Shown piece after piece: positions 47,460 through 57,248 of a DNA stretch of 64,000 nucleotides; the first letter of the stretch is position 1; every line of letters starts with the position of its first letter. Under the pieces are notes generated by a model. The model ran no database searches and had not been told where the DNA came from. It saw only the letters and a list, made by a program, of their open reading frames with translations. This DNA is from Kitasatospora fiedleri. GTDB taxonomy: Bacteria; Actinomycetota; Actinomycetes; Streptomycetales; Streptomycetaceae. The position numbers and the translations under genes were made by a program. The DNA is taken from the NCBI RefSeq assembly GCF_948472415.1, contig NZ_OX419519.1:868001-932000 (forward strand), read 5' to 3'.

Positions 47460-48337
47460 CGGGCGGCCCGGGCCTCGGGGACCCCGGCGTCGGTGAGCAG
47501 CGGGCCCGCGCCGGGGGTGGGCCAGGAGGAGCCGGTGCGGGCCAGCCGGACCACGGCGTCGGCCACCCGCTCGACGGCGTCCGGGACTTGGCGGAGGCTC
47601 GGGAAGTCGTTGATGTCGACGACCACCGGGCCGTCCGGGCCGATCAGCACGTCCAGCCCGTACAGGTCGAGGCCGAACACCTCGCCGACCTGCGCGGCGA
47701 GCGCGGCGACCTCGCGCGGCAGCGGGACGGGCCGCTCCACGGCGGGGCGGTTCGGGTGCAGCGGCGAGGTGCGCCGGGTGGCGAACAGTTCGCCGCCCGC
47801 GCAGTACACCTTCAGGTCGCAGCCGTCGTTGCGGACGTACGGCTGGGCGATCAGCAGTCCGCCGTCCGCGGGCGCGGCCAACTCGGCCAGCTGCTCGGGC
47901 CGTTCGACCAGGTGGACGGCGCGCCCCGAGGAGCCGTCGGCGGGCTTGACGACCAGCGGGTAGCGGCGGGCGTCGATCGCGGCGAACGCGGCCGGGTCGG
48001 CGGCGGCCCAGGTCCGCGGCATCGGCAGGCCGTGCAGCGCGGCGACCACGGCGGCCTGCGCCTTGTCGCGGACCGGGCGGATCGCCCGGGCGTCGTTGAC
48101 GGTGGTCAGACCGGCCGCGGCGGCGGACTCCAGCAGCCCCAGACCCGGGCCGCCGGAGACGGTCTTGAGCACCCACGCGTCGTGCTCGCCCGCGCGCACC
48201 AGTTCGGCGAGGTCGAGCAGGTCGGCGCCCGGGCGCAGCACGTCCACCCGGTGGCCGGTGGCCCGCAGGTGCTCGACCACGGCCAGCGGCATCCCGTCGT
48301 TGCGGTAGTGCTCCTCGACCAGGAAGCAGAACCTCAT
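47456..48337 (-). CDS. ATP-grasp family ligase 1 (RimK-like)
   Basis: 293 aa, intact. MRFCFLVEEHYRNDGMPLAVVEHL opens a RimK-like N-domain. ATP-grasp core: YPLVVKPADGSSGRAVHLV (about residues 132-150), LIAQPYVRNDGCDLKVYCAGGELFATRR, and LYGLDVLIGPDGPVVVDINDFPSLRQV with the Mg-binding D/N pair. ATG 48337 follows a GGGGTGGGG run; the upstream extension with NSGNSGN is a tandem-repeat artefact. First gene of a two-gene operon with ligase 2. A peptide-type ligase acting on an amino acid or protein tail is likely. Confidence 0.85.
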   Translation of the reverse strand: MRFCFLVEEHYRNDGMPLAVVEHLRATGHRVDVLRPGADLLDLAELVRAGEHDAWVLKTVSGGPGLGLLESAAAAGLTTVNDARAIRPVRDKAQAAVVAALHGLPMPRTWAAADPAAFAAIDARRYPLVVKPADGSSGRAVHLVERPEQLAELAAPADGGLLIAQPYVRNDGCDLKVYCAGGELFATRRTSPLHPNRPAVERPVPLPREVAALAAQVGEVFGLDLYGLDVLIGPDGPVVVDINDFPSLRQVPDAVERVADAVVRLARTGSSWPTPGAGPLLTDAGVPEARAAR

Positions 48338-48567
48338 GCGCCCCACCCCATTCCCACTGTTCCCACTGTTCCCCTCCGCCCCCGTCGGACTCCCCCGGGG
48401 CGAATCGCGTCCGCCCACCCTGCCATGGATCATCCGTCGGATTTCACCCAGGGTGTCCGGGAACGGATACAGCCGCGTCACAGCTGCCCTGACGAGGGCT
48501 GGAACCGACTTCCCTGGGCATGACGTTCACATGACGCCCCCTTGGCAGACCCTTTGAGGAGGACCGT

Positions 48568-49251
48568 GTGTCCCCGCAGCTGCGCCCGCACGCCCGGCAC
48601 GACCTGACCGGTCGTCCCGCCCCGGCCCGACTGGCCTACCCGGCGGACGACGTCCTGGTGGTCTCCGGGCTGCCCGGCAGCGGCAAGAGCACCCTGATGC
48701 GGCGCTGCGCCCGCGCCCGGGTGATCGACTCCCAGCACACCCGGGCCCGGTTCGCCCGCGCCCTGCCCGGCGTCCCGTACGCGCTCTACCGGCCGCTGGT
48801 CCGGCTCGCCCACTACCTGCGGCTGCGCGCGGCGATACGGGCCGGCGGTCCGCTGGTCGTCCACGACTGCGGCACCCTGCCCTGGGTGCGCCGCGCCCTG
48901 GCCCGGACCACCGCCCGGCAGGGCCGCCGCCTGCACCTGCTGCTGCTCGACGCCAGCCCCGCGCAGGCCGCCGACGGACAGCGCCGCCGCGGCCGCCGGG
49001 TCTCCCGCTACGCCTTCGCCCGCCACCGCCGCGCCGCCGCCGCACTGCGCGCCCTGGTCACCGCCGACGGCCCGCTGCCCCCCGGCGTGGCCTCCGCCGT
49101 CCTGCTGCCCCGCGCATCCGCCGCCCGCCTCACCACGATCGAGTTCACCCCGGCCCCGGCCTCGACCCCGGCCCGCAACACCTCCTCCCGGCACCCCGCA
49201 CCGCCCCGACCGCGCCCATGGCCGTCCCGGCCGGCGGCTGAGGACGCCTGA
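48568..49251 (+). CDS. P-loop ATPase/kinase (AAA_33 / zeta-like)
   Basis: 227 aa. Walker A GLPGSGKSTLMRR (about residues 34-46), then VIDSQHTRARFARALPG and LVVHDCGTLPWVRRALARTTARQGRRLHLLLLDASPAQAADGQRRRGRRVS, typical of small-molecule kinases of the zeta/chloramphenicol phosphotransferase type with a basic lid. The Pro/Ala-rich tail is disordered. GTG start with GAGGAGG upstream, divergent from the ATP-grasp operon; substrate unknown. The 237 bp after it hold no gene. Confidence 0.8.
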   Translation: MSPQLRPHARHDLTGRPAPARLAYPADDVLVVSGLPGSGKSTLMRRCARARVIDSQHTRARFARALPGVPYALYRPLVRLAHYLRLRAAIRAGGPLVVHDCGTLPWVRRALARTTARQGRRLHLLLLDASPAQAADGQRRRGRRVSRYAFARHRRAAAALRALVTADGPLPPGVASAVLLPRASAARLTTIEFTPAPASTPARNTSSRHPAPPRPRPWPSRPAAEDA

Positions 49252-49488
49252 CGGCCCGGCTCCGCCACCTGACGGACCGCCAAGCGCCTACGTCCCGGTT
49301 CGGCCCGCCACCGGCTGCGGCCGGCGGTCGACCGGCCCGCGCCGCCTGACGGACCGCCGACCGGCCACGGCTCGCCCGTCGCGGCCCGGCCGCGCCTCTC
49401 GCGTCGCGGGTTGCGGCGAACGCTGAGCCGCTCCGCGCGTCGCCCGCCGGGGCCGTGGCCTGCGGTCGGCCGTGGCTAGTCTCCGGCC

Positions 49489-50456
49489 ATGGTCACCCCC
49501 GAACGCACCCCGGAGCGCGCCGCGCGCCCGCGCCCGGGTCCGCGCACAGCGCGCCGGCGGCTTCGCAGCCGCAGGCCCCGCGGCCTCCGCAGGCCCCCCG
49601 GTCCCCGTCGCACGGCCCGCTGGCCCGGCGGGTCGCCGATCGGCTGTCCGTGCAGTTCCGCGTCCCGGTCGAGCCGCAGTACGAGCCGGTCGGGCAGCGC
49701 TGGACGCTGCGCTGGTACGACGGGCCGACGGTGGACGCCGTCCGGTGCGCGCTGGAGCGGCTGTTCCCGGACGGGGCGGCCGGTGCCTTCGCGGTGCGCC
49801 GGGACCTGACCACCCGGGCGCTGGCGCTGGCCGCGATCCGGGAGACCCGGGCCGGGGCGATGCACCGCTCGGTGGGCAGTTGGGGCCAGCGCTACCACCT
49901 GGAGCAGTTGCTGGCCGGGCAGGAGCACCCCGACCGGCCGACCGACCCGCGCGAAGCGGCCATGCTGGAGCGGCTGTTGGCGGCGGCGACCATCGAGGCG
50001 GCGCGCGGCCCGGCGGCCCCGGACCTGTCCCGGGCGTTCGACCTGGTGGCCGGGACGGGGTGGCCTGGCTGCTGCCCGAGCACCGGCTCGCCGGGCCCGC
50101 CGACCGGGACGCGCTCGCCCTCGCCCCGCTGGAGTACCTGACCTCCCGCTACGCCACCGGCGTGCACCGCACCGCGTGGAGACCGCGCTGGCCGTCCTGC
50201 CGCTGCGCACCGCCGTCGCCGCCGCCCACCGGGACCGCACCCCGACCCGGACGCCGCCCGCGCGGCCCTCGCCCTGCTGCCCGCGCTGCGCGCCCAGGTG
50301 TCCGCGGAACTCGACCTGATCGGCGAACGCCTCGCCGCCTCGACCACCGAACCGGCCGCGGACGCCGACCTGGGCGCGGACGCCGACCTGGGCGCGGAAT
50401 CGGACCCCGCAGTCACCGGAGCCGTCACCGGAGCCGTCACCGCCGCCACCACCTGA
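49489..50456 (+). CDS. Hypothetical conserved-looking protein (frame broken about four times)
   Basis: About 323 aa. Pieces: MVTPERTPERAARPRPG, RRVADRLSVQFRVPVEPQYEPVGQRWTLRWYDGPTVDAVRCALERLFPD, LAWLLPEHRLAGPADRDALALAPLEYLTSRYATG, VETALAVLPLRTAVAAAHRD and PDPDAARAALALLPALRAQVSAELDLIGERLAAST. Changes at about 49545, 50060, 50180 and 50240. The tail carries duplicated 18-bp (ADADLG) and 12-bp (VTGA) repeats. Not recognised. Confidence 0.55.
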
Positions 50457-50608
50457 GCACCCTCCCGGCAGCGTATCGATCCACATTCTGCCTGTTCACG
50501 GCCGTTTCCGGTAGGACCGAGCGCACGTCCGTCCTCCCTTGTCCGACCCGCCCCGCGGGCCGCAGACTCGTCCGCATTCCCCCTTTGGACGAGATCGATG
50601 GGAGCCGT

Positions 50609-50956
50609 GTGTCCTCACACGTGGATCAGGAACTGGCGTTGCGGGCGCGGGTGCTGCTGGCGGGCAGCGAGCCGCCCACCCCGTGGCAGGCGTACCGGGC
50701 GCACCGCCTGCTGGCCGGGGAGAACCCGACGGTGCACCTGCCGAGGCTGGCGCTGGCGGCGATCGAACTGACCGCCCACCACCCGGTGTTGCTCCGGTCG
50801 AATCTGCAACGGGCGCTGCTGGCCGAGGCGTTGGACGTCGCGGCGGCCATCGCGCCGGACGACCCGTATCGGCCCGAGGCGCTGCGGCAGATCCGGAAGG
50901 CGTACGTGGAGCGGGCCGGGCAGCTCGGCTTGCCGCTGCCGGAGGAGTGGACCTGA
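50609..50956 (+). CDS. Hypothetical helical protein, 115 aa
   Basis: GTG start with GGGAG upstream. LALRARVLLAGSEPPTPWQAYRAHRLLAGENPTVHLPRLALAAIEL ... LAEALDVAAAIAPDDPYRPEALRQIRKAYVERA is strongly helical and soluble. I do not recognise the family. Its stop lies 7 bp from the stop of the convergent response regulator, inside CTGACGGTGCGTCAG. Confidence 0.6.
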   Translation: MSSHVDQELALRARVLLAGSEPPTPWQAYRAHRLLAGENPTVHLPRLALAAIELTAHHPVLLRSNLQRALLAEALDVAAAIAPDDPYRPEALRQIRKAYVERAGQLGLPLPEEWT

Positions 50957-50963
50957 CGGTGCG

Positions 50964-51613
50964 TCAGAGTTCCGCGTCGCGGGCCAGCAGGGCGGCCTGC
51001 ACCCGGTTCTCGCAGTCGAGTTTGGCCAGGATGCGGCTGACGTAGGTCTTCACCGTCGCCTCGCTCATGTGCAGGCGGGCGCCGGTGTCGGCGTTCGACA
51101 GCCCCTCGCCGAGCAGCTCGACCACGGCGCGTTCGCGGGCGGTGAGCACGGCCAGTCGGCGTCTGGCCTGTTCGCCGCGCGCGGCCGCCGGGCCGCCGGC
51201 GAGGCTGTCCACGATGTGCCGGGTGGCGGCCGGGAGAGGAAGGCGTGGCCGGTGGCGGCGGCCCGGACGGCCTGGATCAGCTCGCCCGGCGCGGTGTCCT
51301 TGAGCAGGAAGCCGGCGCCGCCGGAGGTGATCGCCCGCAGGACGTTCTCCCGCTCGCCGAAGGTGGTGAGCACGATGGCCCGGGTGCCGGGCGCGGCGCG
51401 GGGCAGTTCGGCGAGCGCGCTCAGCCCGTCCAGGACCGGCATCCGGATGTCCAGCAGCAGGACGTCCGCGGCGAGTTCGCGGGCCAGCCGCAGCGCCTGC
51501 GCCCCGTCGGGGGCCTCGCCGACCACCTCGACGTCCGGGGCGGAGGTGAGGATCATCCGGATGCCGGCCCGGATCAGCGGCTCGTCGTCGGCCACCAGGA
51601 CACGGATCACCAC
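50964..51613 (-). CDS. NarL/FixJ response regulator (frame broken once)
   Basis: About 217 aa. Receiver VIRVLVADDEPLIRAGIRMIL, Asp in VLLLDIRMPVLDG (about residue 54), VLTTFGERENVLRAITSGGAGFLLKD. After a frame change at about 51225-51240: LTARERAVVELLGEGLSNADTGARLHMSEATVKTYVSRILAKL, the GerE-type HTH. It lies 36 bp downstream of the histidine kinase gene at 51650-53228, its partner. Confidence 0.9.
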
Positions 51614-51649
51614 CCGTCCTCCCCTTCTCCGCCTGCGCCCGTTCTCGGC

Positions 51650-53228
51650 TCACACCTTGCCATGGAAGTGCTGCTTCTCCACCAGCAGGCCGTCCTCGAA
51701 GCAGAACCGGACCACGTCCTGGTCGCCGTCCAGTCCGCTCTCCCGGTCGCCGTCGAACCAGCGGCAGTGCGCGCCCGCCGGCACCGGCGGGCCGATCTTC
51801 CGGAAGTCGTGGGTGAGGAACTCGCTGCCGACCGGCAGCCGTTCGTTGACGGACTGCTCGCCCTGGCCGACCTCGATGCTGTCGTACAGCCGGGCCGGGA
51901 CGGTGGCGTCCCGCATCGAGCTGACGAACATGACCGCGCCGAGCACGGCGACCGCGGCCACCACCCCGAGCACCGCGAGCGCGCCGAGCGCGCAGCCCAC
52001 CGCGGGGCTCCGGCGGCGCTTCTCCGGTTCGGCCGACTCGACGGCCGGCAGGGCGAGTTCCTCGTCCTCGGGGACGGCGGCGCGGGCCCCCTCCGCGGTG
52101 TAGGGCAGCATCCCGGCCAGCCGGAAGCCGCCGTCCGGCAGCGGCCCGCTGTGTACCATCCCGCCCAGCAGCCGGGCCCGTTCGCGCAGCCCGGTCAGGC
52201 CCTGCCCGCCGGAGACCGCCGCGGCGCCGTCCCCGCCGGGGCCGTTGACCACCTCCACCACCAGGGCGTCCGGCTCGTAGCGGACGGTCAGCTCGATCGC
52301 CGCGCCCGGGGCGTGCTTGTGCGCGTTGGTCAGTCCCTCCTGGGCGATCCGGTACGCGGCGTGGCCGGTGGGCGCGGGCAGCGGGCGGGGGGCCCAGGTG
52401 GCGCAGCTCGATCCGGGCGCCGGCCGCGCCGGAGGTCTCGACCAGGCGGTCGACGGCGTCGACGCCGCCGGGGGCGGTCGCGGTGTCCTCGCGCAGCAGG
52501 CCGACCACCTCGCGCAGTTCGCGCATCGCGCCGGTGGCGGCCTGGCGCAGCACGGCGACGGCCTCGCGCTGCTGCGCGCCGAGGGTGCGGTCGACCTCCA
52601 GGGCGCCGGTGTGCACGGCGATCAGGGCGAGCTGGTGGCCGAGGCTGTCGTGCATGTCCTGGGCGATCCGGTGGCGTTCGCGCAGCCGGGCCTGCCGGGC
52701 GATCATCACGCGTTCGCGCAGCAGTTGCGCGTTGTGCTCGCGCAGGCTGGCGAGCAGGGCGACGCGCTGGGCCCGGTAGCGGCCGATGACGGCGGGCAGC
52801 ACGCCGATCAGCAGGTACCCGGCGACGCACAGGCCGAGCAGGACGGGCAGCGGGAAGTGGTCGCGCCGGTTCTGCAGGACGCCGACGCCGACGGTGCCCA
52901 GGAAGCCCAGTGCCAGCACCGCCGGGGCCCGCCACGGGCGGCTGATCCGGCGGCCGGCCGCGTACCCGGCGGCGACCAGCAGCGGCAGGAACCCGGTCGG
53001 CCCGCCGACCCCGGCCGCCGACGCCACCAGCACCGTCCCGGGCAGCCCGCGCCGCAGCGCGAACAGCACCGCGCACGCCCCCACCACCAGCCCGGACGGC
53101 CACCCCCCGCTGTCGCCCGCCTGCAACAGCGCCGCGAGCCCGCACACCAGCAGCCCGCCCAGCACCTCCCGGCCCGCCGCCGCCCACCCCCAGGGCCCGG
53201 GGAACGCCCGCCCGATCCACGTCCGCAT
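51650..53228 (-). CDS. Membrane histidine kinase with C-terminal extracytoplasmic extension (frame broken once)
   Basis: About 526 aa. Several hydrophobic helices in residues 1-150, then HisKA_3 RHRIAQDMHDSLGHQLALIAVH with the phospho-His, LRELREVVGLLRED, and HATPase (AYRIAQEGLTNAHKHAPG, QGLTGLRERARLLGG) in another frame after about 52385-52400. Unusually the protein does not end there: a charged linker, another membrane helix (VGCALGALAVLGVVAAVAVLGAVMFV) and about 90 outside residues (GQGEQSVNERLPVGSEFLTHDFRKIGPP...RFCFEDGLLVEKQHFHGKV) follow. Operon with the response regulator at 50964. Confidence 0.85.
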
Positions 53229-53347
53229 CCTCACCCGCCCGACCCTAGCCACCCCGCCCCGCCCCCGATGCCCCCGAAAGTCGCCCGCCCGCCCCGACCA
53301 TCGTCGCTCCGGGCCCTCCGCCGGACGGTCTCACGATCGGGGGCCGG

Positions 53348-54821
53348 TCAGCCGTCCGTGCTCGGGGGGTGGACGGTGAGGTGGCCGTAGGGCGCGAGGG
53401 TGGCGGGGAGGTCGCCGGGGGCGTGTCGGAGGGTGGCGTCCAGGAAGGCGAGGGTGGTCGCGGCGACGAGGCGGGGGGCGGCGGTGCGGCCCAGGGTGCC
53501 GACGATCGAGGGGACCGGCGGCAGGTAGAGGGGGGCGTCGGTGAAGGCGAGGTGGGCGGCGTCGGGGACGGTGAGGCGGTAGCTCGTCGCGGTGTCGGCG
53601 GTGAGGGCCTCGGTGAGGCGGGGCAGGTAGCGCGGGTCGGTGCCCGGGGTGAGGTCCTGGGTGAGGGCCAGCACCGGCTGGTGCAGGGCGGGGTCGCGGG
53701 GCCGTGCGGGAAGCCGTCCAGGTCGATGACGGCGTCGATCCGGGGGTCCCGCCGGGCCGCCTGGAGGGCGGCGGCGCCGCCCATGGAGTGGCCGGTCGCG
53801 GCGACCCGGCCGGTGTCCAGGCGGCCGGCCAGCGGGTCGGCGCCGCCGGGCCGGTCCAGGTCCTCCAGCCGGGTGAGGACGAAGCCGAGGTCGGCGGCCC
53901 GGACGGCCGTCCAGTCGGCCGCGAGCCGCTCGTCGGTGTCCCGGTCGCCGCTGGAGGCGGTCGCGGCGCGGACCGTCCGGCCGTCGTCGAGGACCACCGC
54001 CGCGGAGTCGTACGGGTGGTCGACGGCGGCCACCAGGTAGCCGTGGCCGGCCAGTTCCTCGGCCCAGGCGGTGTTCTGGGTGCGCGCCCCGCCCGAGCCG
54101 GGGGAGAACAGCACCACCGGGAACCGCTCGTCCCCGCCGGCCACCGGGGCGTCCGCGACGGCCCGGGTCCGGGCGTGCGCGGCGCCGTCGAACAGGAAGC
54201 CGGGCAGCCCGACGCCGTCGGCGAGCGCGTCGGCCACGGTGCGCGCCTCCTGCGGCGTGCGTCCGAGGTACGGGGCCGCGGCGTGCCCGCGGAGCTGGAC
54301 CGCGCGGGGTACCAGAGCTGGACGACGACCGTGCGCCGGTCGTCCGGGTCGGCGGTGAAGGTCTCCGGGCGGTCCTGGTCGGTCCACTGCACCACCCGGG
54401 TGCCGACCGCGAAGGGGCCCGACGGCTCGGGGAACACCGGCACCGGGAACGCCCAGGCGGCCACCGGCCCCGCCGCGATCAGCCCGAGGCAGGCCGCCGA
54501 CCCCGGCAGCGCCAGCCACCACGGGGCCCGCCGGGCCGGCCGGGCGGGGCGACGGCGCAGCCGCCGCAGCGGCGGGGCCAGGACGGACGACAGCGCGAAC
54601 GGCAGCGCGACGGCGCCGCCCGCCAGCACCGGCAGCAGTTGCCAGCGGACGCCCAGCCCACCCAGCACGGCGGCGGACAGCGCGAACACCGCCCCCGCCG
54701 CGACGGCGGCCCGCGGGCGGGCGGCCGGGGGAAGCCAGCGGGCCGCCACCAGCGCGACGGCGCTCAGGACGGCCAGGAACTCCGGAAGGGACAGCGAAAG
54801 CCCCGTGATGGTCTCGGTCAC
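53348..54821 (-). CDS. Membrane-anchored alpha/beta hydrolase, PAF-acetylhydrolase-like (frame broken twice)
   Basis: About 490 aa. Four hydrophobic helices in residues 1-130, then RTVVVQLWYPA (one frame), APYLGRTPQEARTVADALADG ... FPVVLFSPGSGGARTQNTAWAEELAGHGYLVAAVDHPYDS ... VAATGHSMGGAAAL (nucleophile Ser) ... IDLDGFPHG (second frame after about 54300-54312), and LTQDLTPGTD ... YRLTVPDAAHLAFTDAPL (first frame again after about 53700) with the catalytic His. The active site would face outside. GTG 54821 with GAGGA upstream. Confidence 0.8.
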
Positions 54822-55105
54822 GCCGCCATCCTCGGCGCGGGCCGCCCCCGCCACATCGCCCCCGGGTCGCCTCCGCGCTGCCCCCGCGGTCGCAGCCGAA
54901 CACCCCTGGCGGGCGGCCGTTCTGCGACCTCGGGAGGTACCGGGACTCCTCCTGCGGTCGTACCCCGGCCCGCCGCCCTCCGACGCCGGGCGCATGTGCG
55001 CCGCCGCCCCCGCGGCCTACCGTGGCAGCACCGCGCGACGCGCCGCGCCGCACGAACGCGGCACCGAACGCGGCACCGAACGACCGAACGGCAGGGACGC
55101 GTGTG

Positions 55106-56495
55106 ATGACCGAGGCCGCCGCAGGGCCCGGCACGGCCCACCCCGGCCCCCGCCGGGAGACCGCACGGCGGGTGGGGACGGCCCTGCGCCGCCGGATCGA
55201 TCAGCTCCAACTCCCCTCCCCCGTAAGGGAGTCGCTGCCGACGGCACTGCTCCTTTCCCTGCTGCTGATCCACGTCGCCGCCACCCACGCGCCGCGCGAA
55301 CTCCCGGTGGCCGCCGCCCTCACCACCGCGCTCGTACTGCCGCTGCGGTGGCGGCGCCGGGCCCCGCGCTCGGTGTTCGCTGCGGTGGCCGCCGCGGCCG
55401 GCGTCCAGTGGCTGGTCGGCGTCCAACTACCGGCGGACGCGGCCCTGTTGGTGGCCCTGTACGCGGTGGCCGCGCACGCCGGACGGCCCGACCGGGCGCG
55501 ACCCGACACGGCGGGGCCCGACACGGCGGTACGGCACGACACCGCGGTACGACCCGACACGGCGGTACGACGCGACACGACGGTACGACGCGACACGACG
55601 GCGCGGCGCGACACGCTGCTCGCCTGCGCCGTCCTGACCGGCGGGGCCCTGCTGGCCTGCCTGCGCTGGACGACCGGAGGCGCGTTCCAGGCCCCTTCCT
55701 CGCCCTGGCCGCGACGGTGGTCGCCGCCGCCACCCTGGGCACCAACGCGCGGACCGGCCGCGCCTACCTCGCGGTCCTGGCGGAACGGGCCGCGCGCCTG
55801 GAGCAGCAGCAGGACCAGCAGGCCCGGCTGGCCGTCGCCGAGGAGCGGACCCGGATCGCCCGGGAGGTGCACGACATCGTCACCCACAACCTGTCCGTCA
55901 TGGTCGCGCTCACCGACGCCGCCGTCCACGCCCGGCACCACTCGCCCGACAAGGCCACCGCCGCGATGCTCCGGGCCGCCGAGACCGGCCGGCAGGCCCT
56001 GACCGACATGCGGCGCTCGCTCGGCCTGCTGCGCACCGACGAACCGGACGCGCAGCGCCACCCGCTGCCCGGCATCGCCCAACTGGCGGACCTGGCCGAC
56101 CGGATGCGCGCCGCCGGGCTGCCGACCCGCGTCGACGTCCGGGGCGAGCCCGCCCGGCTGCCCGCCACCGTCCAACTGACCGTCCACCGCCTGGTGCAGG
56201 AAGCCTTGACCAACACCTTCAAGCACGCCCCCGCCGGCACCCGCGCCGAGGTCCGCATCCGCTGCACGGCCACCGCCGTCACCGTGGACGTCACCGACGA
56301 CAACCCGGGCCAGCCCCTACCCGTACCCGTGGGGCACGAGACCCCGGCCACGAGACCCCCGGCCACGGCATCGCGGGCATGCGCGAACGCGTGGCCGCCC
56401 ACGGCGGGACGCTGCGGGCCGGACCGCTCCCGGGCGGCGGCTGGGCGGTCCGCGCCCGCCTCCGGCTCGACGGCGTCCCGGCGGGGTCCGCATGA
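55106..56495 (+). CDS. Membrane histidine kinase (frame broken twice)
   Basis: About 464 aa. Hydrophobic helices at about residues 45-60, 67-80, 90-120 and 175-210; between them lies a charged tandem repeat. Then [24 protein letters not shown] (phospho-His), [11 protein letters not shown], HATPase with [15 protein letters not shown] and [16 protein letters not shown]. Changes at about 55690 and 56350. DesK/LiaS-type kinase. ATG 55106; its stop overlaps the next ATG (ATGA), so kinase and regulator are coupled. The 285-bp upstream region has no gene; an ACCTCGGGAGGT palindrome at about 54926-54937 may be regulatory. Confidence 0.88.
55504..55615 (+). repeat. 18-bp tandem repeat in the kinase sensor region
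   Basis: A 15-bp unit, five 18-bp units (CGACACGGCGGTACGACG type) and a 7-bp partial. They encode D-T-A-V-R-x repeats between transmembrane segments. Copy-number change would stay in frame. Confidence 0.9.
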
Positions 56496-57154
56496 CGATC
56501 CGGGTCCTGATCGCCGACGACGAAGCCCTGCTCCGGCTGGCCTTCGGCACCATCCTGGAGGCCCAGCCCGACCTGACCCCGGTCGGCGAGGCCGCGGACG
56601 GCGCCGAGGCCGTGCGCCTCACCCGGGAACTGCGCCCCGACGTCGTCCTGATGGACGTCCGGATGCCCGGCACCGACGGGATCGAGGCGACCCGGCAGAT
56701 CACCCGGCTCCGCCCGCGCAGCAAGGTGCTGATCCTCACCACCTTCGACCTGGACGCGTACGCCTTCGCCGGGCTCGGCGCCGGCGCCTCGGGCTTCCTG
56801 CTCAAGAACACCAGGCCCGAGGAACTGCTCACCGCGATCCGCAACGTGGCCGCGGGCGACGCCGTCCTCTCCCCCCGGATCACCCGCCGCCTGCTGGAGG
56901 ACTTCCGCCCGTACCTCCCCGACGGCGCGGGCACCGACCGCGACGAACGGCTCGCCCGCCTCAGCGCCCGCGAACGCGAGGTGCTCGTCCAGGTGGGCCG
57001 CGGCCTGTCCAACGCCGAGATCGCCGCCGCCCTCCACCTCGCGGAAGCCACCGTGAAGTCCCACCTGGGCCGCGTCCTGCACAAACTCGACCTCCGCGAC
57101 CGCGTCCAGGCCGTGGTCTTCGCCTACGACTGCCACCTCGTCCGCCCGACCTGA
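56492..57154 (+). CDS. NarL/FixJ response regulator
   Basis: 220 aa, intact. Receiver [22 protein letters not shown], Asp in [13 protein letters not shown] (about residue 54), [69 protein letters not shown]. Translationally coupled to the kinase at 55106 by a 4-bp overlap. In many actinomycetes such pairs control ABC transporters, but none is adjacent here. Confidence 0.93.
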   Translation: MTIRVLIADDEALLRLAFGTILEAQPDLTPVGEAADGAEAVRLTRELRPDVVLMDVRMPGTDGIEATRQITRLRPRSKVLILTTFDLDAYAFAGLGAGASGFLLKNTRPEELLTAIRNVAAGDAVLSPRITRRLLEDFRPYLPDGAGTDRDERLARLSAREREVLVQVGRGLSNAEIAAALHLAEATVKSHLGRVLHKLDLRDRVQAVVFAYDCHLVRPT

Positions 57155-57248
57155 CCAGCCCCGGCCACCGCCCGCCGAGACGTCCGGCCCACCAGAACGT
57201 CCCCGCCGGAACGCTCCCGCCCGGGCGTCCCCCGCCGGAACGCCCCCG

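Noticed and set aside
46386..48176. 596-codon minus-strand frame joining both ATP-grasp regions
   Set aside because: It reads ligase 1 in the wrong frame and enters ligase 2 correctly only up to the break at about 46835; the GTGA overlap and motifs support two genes.
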